From NCBI GenBank assembly GCA_913775265.1, contig CAJYJH010000045.1, positions 1 to 64,000 on the forward strand: a stretch of 64,000 nucleotides of DNA, read 5' to 3'. This document shows, in pieces, positions 34,113 through 43,918 of this stretch. The notes below the pieces were generated by a model. It was given only the letters and a program-made list of their open reading frames with translations. It was not told the DNA's origin and made no database searches. The stretch's first letter is position 1. The number at the start of each line of letters is the position of its first letter. Made by a program: the position numbers and the translations under genes. Origin of the DNA: an uncultured Mucilaginibacter sp. Lineage in GTDB: Bacteria; Bacteroidota; Bacteroidia; Sphingobacteriales; Sphingobacteriaceae.

Positions 34113-36673
34113 GTACGGCATCCGATCATACTAACCTGAGCCGCCCGGTTAAATGGAGCTGGCTGTTCACCATGGCCTGGCGCGATAGCCGGCGCAACCG
34201 CTCGCGGTTGTTTTTATTCATCTCGTCTATCGTGTTGGGTATTGCCGCGCTGGTGGCTATTTACTCGTTTGGCTATAATTTGCGTGCAGATATCGACTCG
34301 CAGGCCGCCACGTTGGTAGGCGCCGATTTGGTGATATCGGGCAACCGCGCGCCCGATAAGCAAATACAGCCCTTGTTAGATAGCCTGGGCGACAGCCGTT
34401 CGCAGGAGCGCAACTTTGCATCCATGGTGTACTTTACCAAAAGTAACGATACCCGGCTGGTACAAATTAAAGCCCTGCAAGGCGAATATCCTTATTACGG
34501 CAGTATCGAAACCACACCTTTACAAGCCTCAACCGATTTTAGAAAAGGCAAATATGCACTGGTGGATGCCGCGCTAATGCAGCAGTACAAAGCCAGTATC
34601 AACGACTCATTAAAAATAGGGAAGCTTACCTTCAAAATTGCCGGAATACTTAACCAGGCGCCCGGCCAAACCGGGTTGGCAGCGGGTGTAGCACCCGTGG
34701 TTTACATCCCGATGCAATACCTGGACTCGACCGGTTTGCTGGGCAACGGCAGCCGCATATCTTACAACTACTATTACAAGTTTAACGGCAAAACTGATGT
34801 AGATAAACTGGCCGATGGCCTCGACGACCGGCTGGACAAAAACAGTTTGCATTACGAAACCATCCAAACCCGTAAAGACAACACCGGCCGTGCCTTTAGC
34901 GACCTGAACCGCTTTTTATCTTTAGTTGGCTTTATTGCTTTGCTGTTAGGCTGTATCGGCGTAGCCAGCGCCACCCAGATTTATGTGCGCGAAAAGGTGG
35001 CTTCTATAGCTATCTTACGCTGTTTGGGCGTAAAGGCGTCCGAAGCGTTCTTGATCTTTTTAATCCAGATTGCAGGTATAGGCCTTATCGGCTCCGTCAT
35101 CGGTGCATTTTTAGGTGCGGCGGTGCAGTTGGTGTTGCCGGTAGTGTTCAAAGATTTTCTGCCTTTCGAAATTACCACCACCATATCGTGGGTGGCCGTA
35201 GGGCAGGGCATCATTTTAGGTATTATTGTGTCGGTGCTGTTTGCGCTGCTGCCCTTAATCAGCATCCGCAATATATCGCCGTTAAATACGCTGCGCTCGG
35301 CTTTCGAGAATGCAACTACCCAGCGCGATCCTTTCCGCTGGCTGGTTTACCTGCTCATTTTAGGATTTGTGGTTGGGTTTAGCTACTTGCAATTACAATC
35401 GTGGCAGGCCAGTGCGGCGTTTACCGCAGCTTTATTTGTAGCCTTTTTACTGCTCACGTTAACCGCCCTGCTACTAATGCGGGTGATTAAACTGGTGATG
35501 AAAGCTTCATGGAGTTACCTGGTACGCCAGGGCTTTGCTAATTTGTATAGGCCCAATAACCAGACCGTTATTTTGATGGTATCTATCGGGTTAAGCACAG
35601 CGTTTATTTGTTTGCTCATTTTTATACAGGCTTTGCTCATTAAGCAGGTTACGCTGTCTACCAGCGGTAATCAGCCCAACATGATTTTGTTCGATATCCA
35701 GACCGATCAGGAAAAAGGCGTGTTAAATATTACCAAAAGTTTTAAAATGCCGGTGCTACAGCAGGTGCCCATCATCAGCATTAAGCTCGAAAGCGTTAAT
35801 GGTAAAACAGCAGCGTCATTACCTAAAGATAGTACGGCCGACAAAATGCGCCGGGCCTACGGCTATGAGTACCGCGTAACTTACCGCAACTTTTTAACCT
35901 CGTCAGAGAAAATATCCGAAGGTAAATGGATAGGTGAGGCCAAAGAGGGTGAGGACGTGCCCGTATCGGTTGACGAGCGGCTGGCGCGCCGGTTGAAGTT
36001 GAAGCTGAACGACAAGCTGGTGTTTAACGTGCAGGGCACACCCATGAATACCTACGTAGCCAGTTTTCGGAAGGTGAACTGGAACAAGGTGCAAACCAAC
36101 TTTCAGGTGGTGTTCCCGAATGGCGCGTTGGAGCAGGCCCCGCAAACGCATGTGCTGTTAACGCACGTGCCATCAAGCGGCGTATCGGCTAAATACCAGC
36201 AGGCCGTGGTAAAAGGCTACCCCAACATATCTATTGTTGATTTGGGGCTGGTGCTCACCATATTGGACCAGATACTGGACAAAATTAGCTACGTCATCAA
36301 GTTTATGAGCGGCTTTAGCATTGCTACGGGTATTATTGTGTTGATTGCCTCGGTACGCATCAGTAAATACCAGCGTATCAAAGAAAGTGTACTGCTGCGC
36401 ACCCTTGGCGGCAGCCGCAAGCAAATACTGGTTATAACGGCTTTGGAGTATTTGTTTTTGGGTGCGTTATCAGCGCTTACAGGCATTGTAATTGCCATTG
36501 CCGGGAGCTGGCTGTTGGCTAAATACAGCTTCGAAATACCATTCCAGGTAAGTTACGCACCGGCTGGCATACTGTTTGGACTTACCGTGGCATTAACCAT
36601 TACCATTGGTTTGCTCAACAGCAGGGGCGTGCTTAACCGGCCGCCGCTGGAGGTGCTCAGATCAGATACATAA
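34109..36673 (+). CDS. FtsX-type ABC permease, YbbP-like
   Basis: An 854-residue inner-membrane protein with the long YbbP-type layout: an N-terminal helix and a large periplasmic domain (about 45-255), a first FtsX module with three helices (about 265-395), a further helical block and periplasmic domain (about 410-700), and a second FtsX module at the end (SVRISKYQRIKESVLLRTLGGSRKQI). It pairs with the overlapping ATPase gene. YbbAP-type systems probably extract or move lipids or lipoproteins rather than import solutes; the substrate here is unknown. Confidence 0.85.
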   Translation: MSTASDHTNLSRPVKWSWLFTMAWRDSRRNRSRLFLFISSIVLGIAALVAIYSFGYNLRADIDSQAATLVGADLVISGNRAPDKQIQPLLDSLGDSRSQERNFASMVYFTKSNDTRLVQIKALQGEYPYYGSIETTPLQASTDFRKGKYALVDAALMQQYKASINDSLKIGKLTFKIAGILNQAPGQTGLAAGVAPVVYIPMQYLDSTGLLGNGSRISYNYYYKFNGKTDVDKLADGLDDRLDKNSLHYETIQTRKDNTGRAFSDLNRFLSLVGFIALLLGCIGVASATQIYVREKVASIAILRCLGVKASEAFLIFLIQIAGIGLIGSVIGAFLGAAVQLVLPVVFKDFLPFEITTTISWVAVGQGIILGIIVSVLFALLPLISIRNISPLNTLRSAFENATTQRDPFRWLVYLLILGFVVGFSYLQLQSWQASAAFTAALFVAFLLLTLTALLLMRVIKLVMKASWSYLVRQGFANLYRPNNQTVILMVSIGLSTAFICLLIFIQALLIKQVTLSTSGNQPNMILFDIQTDQEKGVLNITKSFKMPVLQQVPIISIKLESVNGKTAASLPKDSTADKMRRAYGYEYRVTYRNFLTSSEKISEGKWIGEAKEGEDVPVSVDERLARRLKLKLNDKLVFNVQGTPMNTYVASFRKVNWNKVQTNFQVVFPNGALEQAPQTHVLLTHVPSSGVSAKYQQAVVKGYPNISIVDLGLVLTILDQILDKISYVIKFMSGFSIATGIIVLIASVRISKYQRIKESVLLRTLGGSRKQILVITALEYLFLGALSALTGIVIAIAGSWLLAKYSFEIPFQVSYAPAGILFGLTVALTITIGLLNSRGVLNRPPLEVLRSDT

Positions 36674-36687
36674 GCAGAACATAACCT

Positions 36688-37374
36688 ATGCAATTACTTA
36701 AAATAAAAACTTTTTTACTCGCGGGCTTCATGAGCCTGGTTGCCTGTCAGAATGCTAACAATACGCAAACCGAAAGCAGTGCCGGGCAAACCGCAGCTAA
36801 AGACAGCACTTCAAAACCAACTAAAACGGTACTGTTTTTTGGCGATAGCTTAACCGCCGGTTACGGCCTGGACGATCCGGCTACCGATGCTTATCCAAGT
36901 GTGATCCAGAAAAAAATTACGCAGGAAGGCTTCCCGTACAAAGTAGTAAATGCCGGCAATAGCGGCGAAACCAGCGCCGGGGGCCGCAGCCGTATCGACT
37001 GGGTGCTGAAGCAAAAAGTAGATGTTTTTGTGCTGGAACTGGGTGCCAACGATGGCTTGCGCGGCATACCGGTTGCTACAACCGCCAGCAATCTGCAAAG
37101 CATTATCGATAAAGTAAAAGCCAAGTACCCTAACGCCAAACTTATTATGGCCGGTATGCAGATACCGCCAAGCATGGGCGTAAGTTATGCTAAGCAGTTC
37201 AGGGATATGTTCCCCAAACTGGCGGTGAAAAATGATATGTTACTGATTCCGTTTTTATTGGAGGGCGTAGGCGGCAATGCCAAACTTAACCAGGCCGACG
37301 GCATACACCCCACCGCCGAGGGCGCCAAAATTGTAGCCGGTAATGTGTGGTCTATTTTGAAGGGGGTGTTGTAA
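36688..37374 (+). CDS. GDSL/SGNH arylesterase lipoprotein, TesA-like
   Basis: A 228-residue lipoprotein with lipobox LVAC (Cys21), a low-complexity linker, and an SGNH hydrolase domain. Block I is FFGDSLTAGYGL, block III is LELGANDGLRG, and the catalytic Asp/His sit in DGIHPTAEGAKIV. It is a paralog of the gene at 26078-26638 but membrane-anchored and encoded 14 bases after the YbbP-like permease. TesA in E. coli also neighbours ybbAP. It may act on a lipid or acyl product of the transporter. Confidence 0.87.
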   Translation: MQLLKIKTFLLAGFMSLVACQNANNTQTESSAGQTAAKDSTSKPTKTVLFFGDSLTAGYGLDDPATDAYPSVIQKKITQEGFPYKVVNAGNSGETSAGGRSRIDWVLKQKVDVFVLELGANDGLRGIPVATTASNLQSIIDKVKAKYPNAKLIMAGMQIPPSMGVSYAKQFRDMFPKLAVKNDMLLIPFLLEGVGGNAKLNQADGIHPTAEGAKIVAGNVWSILKGVL

Positions 37375-37725
37375 GACTGTAGATAAAATCAAATAATAGA
37401 CTATCGCGTCTTTGCGAGGTACTGGCGCTATATGTTTAAGCTAAGCCAGCGTTTAGGATAGGCGTATTATTTATCCGGCGTTTAGTAGTGCTAAAGAGGT
37501 AGTGCCCGGATGTCTTAGTGAAGAGATTTTGTTTTATGGTATTAAAACAATTTTATCGGCGTTAAAAGTTATAATACGAACGCAAACTGGTAAGAGTATT
37601 TATCGAGCTCACATTTTCAGAATACTGTTACAGAATTGTAAAAGCCCTGCGCAAAGCATTGCTATCACTCTTATCTATGTTGGCCGAAGAATGGTTTAAA
37701 GATTATTTTCCTTAGTTTGTTGAAG
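37375..37725. other. intergenic region with no recognised feature
   Basis: These 351 bases lie between the TesA-like gene and a small membrane protein gene. No terminator with a clear stem, RNA or gene is seen. Confidence 0.4.
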
Positions 37726-38289
37726 ATGAAGAATTTTCTGCTAACGCTTGTCTATCCTGTATTTCCTGGAAGAATTAAGTTCTATCAGAATTTACTTTTA
37801 ATTATCGCAGGTGCAACGCTAATGCTTTCATTAGCGTTATCGTGGTTCGATAACCATCAGATATCTATTGCTGCAAGCAGTCTATTTGATATAGGTATTG
37901 TACTTACGATCTTTTTAATTTTTTTGAGTATACCCTTTTTGTTCAAAATAATAGAGATAACTCCTATAAAGAATGGGATAATTTCTTTTAATCAAAAGCA
38001 TACCCCGACAAAAATAGACATTCGCGAACTACATTTTATTCTTAACATAGACCGAAAATTATTTATTGAGGGAAAGCCTACTGTAATCGAAGCGAAGGAT
38101 CTAACTACGTGGGGTAATTATATCGTTTTACCTGCTACAAGCTCAGCCAGCAATACGTTTATACCTTTCATTCCAGACGAAAGCTTTTTAGAAATAATAC
38201 CACAATTAAACTTTGTCACTTATAAACACAGTTCGATTTTGATGCTCGATACAAAAGATTTTATAAAGAACTTTGTGGATGGGTTTTGA
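37726..38289 (+). CDS. small membrane protein of unknown function
   Basis: About 187 residues from ATG 37726; an upstream in-frame TTG at 37717 is possible. Two transmembrane helices (about 18-38 and 50-75) are followed by a C-terminal soluble domain of about 105 residues with a beta-rich look (GNYIVLPATSSASNTFIPF). I do not recognise a family. The composition is AT-richer than most neighbours, which fits an accessory gene. Confidence 0.5.
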   Translation: MKNFLLTLVYPVFPGRIKFYQNLLLIIAGATLMLSLALSWFDNHQISIAASSLFDIGIVLTIFLIFLSIPFLFKIIEITPIKNGIISFNQKHTPTKIDIRELHFILNIDRKLFIEGKPTVIEAKDLTTWGNYIVLPATSSASNTFIPFIPDESFLEIIPQLNFVTYKHSSILMLDTKDFIKNFVDGF

Positions 38290-38709
38290 TAAGGATCTTA
38301 GTAAGAATAAATATTAAAAGAAAAGGTAGGTCTTTAGGTTTGATAAATGAATAATAAGGAGAGTTGAGTATACGCAGTCTGATAGGCTTTCAACTCGATA
38401 AATTATTACTAATAGCTTAATAATTTAGTATTGATATCAAAAGTATTATTTTGTATTGTTTAGTATCACTTATTCGCTTCCTTCATATAAAATTCATTTT
38501 GGCAGTATAGCGGCATATTAGCTGGAATTTATAACAGGAGGGATTGTTTTGCCCATTTACTCATCAATATACGTGAAATGCGAATGCCTCAAACACAACA
38601 AAATTCTGTTACGCTTTAACAAAACGGTAAACTAACAAATTATTGGAGACTTGCTGCTAAAAAAAGCCGTTAAGAAAATTCTCACCGGCCACCATATTTT
38701 AACTAAAAT
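38290..38709. other. intergenic region with no recognised feature
   Basis: A 420-base AT-rich gap between convergent genes. No hairpin with a T run and no protein-like frame is seen. Confidence 0.4.
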
Positions 38710-39279
38710 TTACTTCTCCGCTATATACCCATCATAAGATATGGCCGAGCGGTTGGTGATAATCACGCTTAAATTAGCATAGCCTTCGGGCGATACGCTG
38801 AGCGTAAGCCTGCGGTTGTACTTGGCATCCTGCGGGGTGATTATAATTGTAGTGATTCTCTTCTTATTAGTCTTGCTGGTATATCCAAACTTGGTCGACT
38901 TAAACATGACGCCGTTATCGTTACTGTTGGCGTTATAGGCAACGTCAAACTGGCCGCGCCCATAATAAGGCAGGTAGGCAATCACCGAGTCGGGGCGTAT
39001 GGTCAAGTCGTAATTGTAATTCAGGTAAATGTGCCCGGTGCCGTCGGGCGAAAAGTTGAACAGACGGCCATTTAAGGAAGTTACACCGCCACCCAGCGGG
39101 TTAGCATATTGCGCCTTAAAAACAAAGCGACGGCTCTCCAGTAGCTTTTTAACGTCTGCTTCTTTCATGGCCTTACGTTCAGCACGGGTTTCGCGCCTGG
39201 TAGTGTCTTGTGCAAAGGTATATACTATGCCTGCCGTTAAAAGGCATACGGTCAGCATAATATGTTTAAGTAATTTCAT
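38710..39279 (-). CDS. secreted DUF4251-like protein
   Basis: A 189-residue protein with a signal peptide ending near YTFAQ, then a charged helix (RRETRAERKAMKEADVKKLL) and a beta-rich domain. The pattern SRRFVFKAQYANP, NYDLTIRPDSVIAYLPYYG and NRRLTLSVSPEGYANLSV matches what I recall of the DUF4251 family, common in Bacteroidota and of unknown function. It probably sits in the periplasm or on the outer membrane. It appears monocistronic. Confidence 0.7.
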   Translation of the reverse strand: MKLLKHIMLTVCLLTAGIVYTFAQDTTRRETRAERKAMKEADVKKLLESRRFVFKAQYANPLGGGVTSLNGRLFNFSPDGTGHIYLNYNYDLTIRPDSVIAYLPYYGRGQFDVAYNANSNDNGVMFKSTKFGYTSKTNKKRITTIIITPQDAKYNRRLTLSVSPEGYANLSVIITNRSAISYDGYIAEK

Positions 39280-39672
39280 AAGCTCTATGGTTTAATACGT
39301 TGCTAATCAGTTAACGTTAAAAGTAATTCGACAGGTAATTTGTTTCGCAACCAAAATATTAGACCATAAAAAAGGCTTCCGGTTTAGCTGATTATTAACA
39401 AATTGTATCTGCTGGTTTGATTCCGGCACTGGGTTGAACGAGGGGGTTGGTGTTTTGCGAATGTTTATTTGATAAAAAATACATTTACTTGGTTGAGTGA
39501 GGCACAGGTGTGCTTCCATATTAGCAACGAGTAGGGGGCACGGTTTTAAAATCAAAAATTGAGCAAGTAATTTGCATTTAAGTTAACGTAAAGCTAACTT
39601 AACCGATGTATTACGCCGGCTTTCTGCCGGCGGTCGTCCAGCAAACCGTTCTCTGCTTTCTCAAACTATTTT
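39280..39672. other. divergent intergenic region upstream of anmK
   Basis: This 393-base gap holds a small GC-rich hairpin (CGCCGGC at 39614-39620 and GCCGGCG at 39626-39632) 41 bases before the anmK start, likely in its leader. A minus-strand frame at 39307-39555 is not protein-like. Confidence 0.4.
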
Positions 39673-40866
39673 ATGAATGTAAACATCCAAAAGTTATATA
39701 CTATTGCGGCTAAACCTGTTCGTACCATTATCGGCCTCATGTCGGGCACATCGTTCGATGGGCTTGATATTGCGTTATGCCAATTCACAGGTAGTGGTCC
39801 GGGCGCGCCCGTCAGCATCAAACATTTTATTACCAAAGAATATACCGCAAAGTTCAAAGAAGAAATAAAAACCATATTTGCCAGCCACCACGCCGACCTG
39901 GAAAAAGTAACCGTGCTTAACGCCTATATAGGCACTTACTATGCCCAACTGATTAATGAATGCCTAACCGACTGGGGATTGAGCGCCGATGAAGTAGACC
40001 TGATTGCCAGCCACGGGCAAACCATTTTTCATGCCCCTAAGCATTCACATCCGCACGACCATTACGCCAACGCTACCCTGCAAATAGGCGATGCCGACCA
40101 CCTGAGTGTTAAGACAGGTATCATTACCCTCAGCGATTTCAGGCAGAAACATATCGCTGCCGGTGGCGAGGGCGCACCGCTGGCCGTTTATGGCGATTAC
40201 CTGATATTTTCAGATCCGCGCGAAAACCGTGTACTGCTCAACATTGGTGGTATTGCCAATTTTACCTACCTGCCCGCCGGACAGCCGGCCGGCTTTTTCT
40301 CTACAGATGTTGGGCCGGGTAATACATTAATGGACCAGTACGTGCAGATGCGTTATCCCGGTCAGTATTATGATAAAGACTCGGCATTGGCATCACAGGG
40401 AAAAATTAATGAGGCTTTGCTGGATGAGTTGTTGAAGAACGATTTTTTTGAGGCACCATTTCCAAAAACCACGGGGCCTGAGTTGTTTAACCTAAATTAT
40501 CTCAATCAAGCTATGGCTAATTCAAAGCAAGCTGGTATATCAAACCATGATGTATTGGCTACGCTGGCAGCCTTTTCGGCCGAAAGCATCATTAAAGCGA
40601 TTGAGAGTACCGTAGGCAGCGGAAACAACTTCGAAATTTATGTGAGCGGCGGCGGTATGTACAACCCGTCATTGCTAAGCCATCTGCAAAGCCATTTCAG
40701 CAAAGACATCCAATCAACCGATGTTTTCGGCATAAACCCGGACGCTAAAGAAGCGGTGCTTTTCGCGCTGCTGGCCAACGAGGCCGTGGCGGGTAATCTG
40801 GATAGCCTGAGCCCTACGGCAGGCATCCCTAAAGTATCTATGGGTAAGGTAAGCTTCCCGTTATAA
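39673..40866 (+). CDS. anmK: anhydro-N-acetylmuramic acid kinase
   Basis: A 397-residue kinase that opens and phosphorylates 1,6-anhydro-MurNAc to MurNAc-6-phosphate in peptidoglycan recycling. The family start RTIIGLMSGTSFDGLDIA, the nucleotide-binding ASHGQTIFHAP, the NIGGIANFTYLP stretch and the late VSGGGMYNPSLL are all present. Length is usual for AnmK. It is followed after 31 bases by a SusC/SusD pair and then a beta-lactamase-fold hydrolase, suggesting that muropeptides taken up from outside feed into this kinase. Confidence 0.93.
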   Translation: MNVNIQKLYTIAAKPVRTIIGLMSGTSFDGLDIALCQFTGSGPGAPVSIKHFITKEYTAKFKEEIKTIFASHHADLEKVTVLNAYIGTYYAQLINECLTDWGLSADEVDLIASHGQTIFHAPKHSHPHDHYANATLQIGDADHLSVKTGIITLSDFRQKHIAAGGEGAPLAVYGDYLIFSDPRENRVLLNIGGIANFTYLPAGQPAGFFSTDVGPGNTLMDQYVQMRYPGQYYDKDSALASQGKINEALLDELLKNDFFEAPFPKTTGPELFNLNYLNQAMANSKQAGISNHDVLATLAAFSAESIIKAIESTVGSGNNFEIYVSGGGMYNPSLLSHLQSHFSKDIQSTDVFGINPDAKEAVLFALLANEAVAGNLDSLSPTAGIPKVSMGKVSFPL

Positions 40867-40897
40867 AACACGCATTATTCACTTAATTATTTCATAT

Positions 40898-43800
40898 ATG
40901 AACCAACTTTTACAGTGTTTAAAAACAGCAAGAGTACTGCCTGCACTGCTCATGATGCTGTGTTCGGCACAGTTTGCCCTGGCGCAAAACCGGCAAACTG
41001 TTAAAGGGGTAATCAGGGATGCCCGCAACAAGGAGCCGGTTATCGGTGCGGTTATCCGGCTTTCGGGCACCAACATGGGTACAGCTACCGACATCAATGG
41101 TAATTATACCTTAAATGTCAGCGTTGCCAACGGAAACTACACGCTAAACATCACTTATACAGGCTACAAGCCGGTAAGCCGGGCGGTAACCTTAAACCAA
41201 AGCCCGGTAACGGTGGATGTTGATATTACCGAAGATGCGTTAAACCTGAACGAAGTAGTAGTGACCGGTACCGGTGCAGCTACCAGCAAAAAGCAACTGG
41301 GCAATGCCATCTCTACGGTGTCATCTAAAGATTTAGAAAACAGTGTAGCTACTTCTATCGACCAGGCACTTGCCGGTAAAGTAGCCGGTGCACAGATCTC
41401 ACAAAACTCGGGTAACCCAGCCGGTGGTATCAGTGTACGCCTGCGGGGTAACAGCACCATTGCCGGTTCGAGCGACCCATTGTATATTGTAGACGGTGTT
41501 ATTGTGAACAACAGCTCGGCTGAGTTAGTAGATTTAGGTGGCTATTCACAGAACCGTTTGGTAGACATTAATCCTGCCGATATTGACCACATCGAAATTA
41601 TCAAAGGTGCGGCCGGTGCTGCCATCTACGGTTCACGGGCAAGCAACGGGGTGGTACAGATTTTTACCAAGCGCGGTAAATCAGGCAAACCGGTGGTCAG
41701 CGTGTCCACGCAGTTTAGGTCAAACAGTTTGCGCAAAAAGCTGGCTTTTAATGATTACCCTTTTCGTTTTGCTAACAACACCGTTACCGACTTGACTCAG
41801 GTGCCAGTAGAACGCTACGACCTGCAAAAAGAAATTTTCAGGGATGCCTGGGGTAACGAAAGCAACGTGTCTGTTTCGGGCGGATCCGATAATACAACCT
41901 ATTACATGAGCGGTAGTTATTTAGGTAACCAGGGTATTATAGATCAAACCAACTTTCAGCGCGGTACAGCCCGCGTAAGGGTAGATCAGCGTTTGAATAA
42001 TTGGCTCAAAGTTTCGCTGGGTTTAAACTACTCGCTCAGCGGTAGTAAAGAGATACCTAACGGAGGTATCAACGAGGCCTACGGCGCGCTAACCGGTTTT
42101 ATCTTTGCCAACAATTTTGTAAATCCTTACCCTAATCCGGTTACAGGTTTGTACCCAAGTTTGGCTCCAACCGGCTTATTGCGTACCAATCCGTTAGAGG
42201 CTATCAACCGGTTTAATTTTAATCAAAAAACCAGCCGTTTGATAGGCGATTTACAGGTGAATATGACACCGGTTAAAAACCTTGCCATCAATTATACTTT
42301 GGGTTACGACAACTCTACCCAACTGGCTACCGGTTATATTCCTATTGGCAACACAACGCCATCATTTGCTACCGGCTTTGCCCGCCGGGCCGATCGTATT
42401 GCGTTGTTGATGAACAACGATTTAAATGTTAGCTATAAGGGGAAGATAGGCGAGTTTGAGTTTACTACCGCCGCCGGTGCTACAGCCCAAACCGAGCGTG
42501 TTAGCTTGTCGGGCATTACAGGCACGCAGTTAAGCCCTGGTAACCAGGTAGCTTCCAGCGGTACCAACTTAGTGGTAACCGACAACCGTTCTACCTTAAA
42601 TATTTTAGGTTTTTATGCGCAGGAAACCATTGGTTTTAAAAACAAACTATTTGTAACCGGTGCCGTACGTAATGATGTTGCTTCATCTTTCGGGCAAGAA
42701 AACCGCTGGCAGTATTATCCTAAGGTAAGTGGCACTTACTTGCTTTCTGAAGAAGACTTTTGGAAAAAGTCGGGTATCGGTTCGGTTTTCTCGGTGTTTA
42801 AACTAAGGGCTTCGTACGGTCAATCTGGTAATCTTACCGCTATTAATGCTTACGACCGTTTAACCAATTACACCGCAGCTTTATTGCCTAATTTGCCCGG
42901 TATAGCTGCGCCTTCGCAGTTAGGCAATGCTACCGTAAAGCCCGAGCGCCAGATTGAAAAGGAAATAGGTTTGGATGCCAGCTTGCTGAACGACCGTTTA
43001 GGCTTTGAGTTTTCTTACTATAATAAGTCGGTTAAAGATTTACTACTGCTGGTTAACCTGCGGCCCACTACCGGATACCTGTCGCAGTATCAAAACATCG
43101 GCGACATGACCAATAAAGGTTTGGAGTTATTGGTAAGAGGTATCCCAATCCAGCACGAAAACTTTAAATGGAACACGTCTATTATCTTCAACAAAAACAA
43201 AAACAAGGTCTACAATATTCCGGGTGGATTGCTCACCTTCCCAGGTGGTTTTGGTCAGGTTGCTGCAGTTGAGGGATATCCGCTGGGTGCCTTTTATGCT
43301 ACGGCGTTTGCACGTAATCCCGATGGTTCATTACTGTTAACTCCGGCCGGTTTACCACAACGCGAAACTACCGGCCGTAATGCCGCGGGGCAACCGGCAG
43401 GTAATATTGTCAACAAAGTAATCGGTGATCCAAATCCGCAATGGACAGGCTCGTTCATCAATGAGTTTACGGTAGGTAAAGATTTGTCTTTCCGTATGCA
43501 GTGGGATGCCTCTTACGGCGGACAGGTGTTTAACTTTACCAAGCGTGTAGGCGACCGCGACCTCTACGGTGGGTTGGCCGGTTACATTCCGGAATTAAAA
43601 GGCGAAGTGCCTAAAGGAACCTCAGCTGCTTTGTTTGCCATTATGGAAAACTGGATTGAGGATGGCTCGTATTTAAAACTGCGCGAAGTTTCTGCTTCCT
43701 ATACATTGCGATTTAAGTTTTTAAACAACAAACCTTTGCGGGTAACCCTGGCCGGGCGTAATCTACTTTCGATTGACAAGTACAGCGGTTGGGATCCTGA

Positions 43801-43900
43801 GACCAATGCTGCCGGCCAAAGCGGTGCAGTGCGCGGTTTCGACTTTGTGGAGGTACCTATCCCAAGAACCATTGCATTGGGCCTTAACTACAGTTTTTAA
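40898..43900 (+). CDS. SusC/RagA family TonB-dependent outer membrane transporter
   Basis: A 1000-residue outer-membrane protein. A signal peptide (to about FALAQ, residue 30) is followed by a carboxypeptidase-D-like regulatory domain (VKGVIRDARNKEPVIGAVI), a TonB plug domain with a typical LNEVVVTGTG box and PLYIVDGVIVNNS, and a beta-barrel ending in LGLNYSF. With SusD it should import a substrate too large for porins. The flanking anmK and hydrolase genes suggest that the substrate is a muropeptide or related amino-sugar compound, but this is context, not specificity seen in the protein. Confidence 0.92.
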   Translation: MNQLLQCLKTARVLPALLMMLCSAQFALAQNRQTVKGVIRDARNKEPVIGAVIRLSGTNMGTATDINGNYTLNVSVANGNYTLNITYTGYKPVSRAVTLNQSPVTVDVDITEDALNLNEVVVTGTGAATSKKQLGNAISTVSSKDLENSVATSIDQALAGKVAGAQISQNSGNPAGGISVRLRGNSTIAGSSDPLYIVDGVIVNNSSAELVDLGGYSQNRLVDINPADIDHIEIIKGAAGAAIYGSRASNGVVQIFTKRGKSGKPVVSVSTQFRSNSLRKKLAFNDYPFRFANNTVTDLTQVPVERYDLQKEIFRDAWGNESNVSVSGGSDNTTYYMSGSYLGNQGIIDQTNFQRGTARVRVDQRLNNWLKVSLGLNYSLSGSKEIPNGGINEAYGALTGFIFANNFVNPYPNPVTGLYPSLAPTGLLRTNPLEAINRFNFNQKTSRLIGDLQVNMTPVKNLAINYTLGYDNSTQLATGYIPIGNTTPSFATGFARRADRIALLMNNDLNVSYKGKIGEFEFTTAAGATAQTERVSLSGITGTQLSPGNQVASSGTNLVVTDNRSTLNILGFYAQETIGFKNKLFVTGAVRNDVASSFGQENRWQYYPKVSGTYLLSEEDFWKKSGIGSVFSVFKLRASYGQSGNLTAINAYDRLTNYTAALLPNLPGIAAPSQLGNATVKPERQIEKEIGLDASLLNDRLGFEFSYYNKSVKDLLLLVNLRPTTGYLSQYQNIGDMTNKGLELLVRGIPIQHENFKWNTSIIFNKNKNKVYNIPGGLLTFPGGFGQVAAVEGYPLGAFYATAFARNPDGSLLLTPAGLPQRETTGRNAAGQPAGNIVNKVIGDPNPQWTGSFINEFTVGKDLSFRMQWDASYGGQVFNFTKRVGDRDLYGGLAGYIPELKGEVPKGTSAALFAIMENWIEDGSYLKLREVSASYTLRFKFLNNKPLRVTLAGRNLLSIDKYSGWDPETNAAGQSGAVRGFDFVEVPIPRTIALGLNYSF

Positions 43901-43918
43901 TTTATTTGAATAACGTTT

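Noticed and set aside
39307-39555. Minus-strand 82-codon reading frame between the DUF4251-like and anmK genes
   Set aside because: The translation has no domain-like pattern, and the region looks like promoter and leader sequence.
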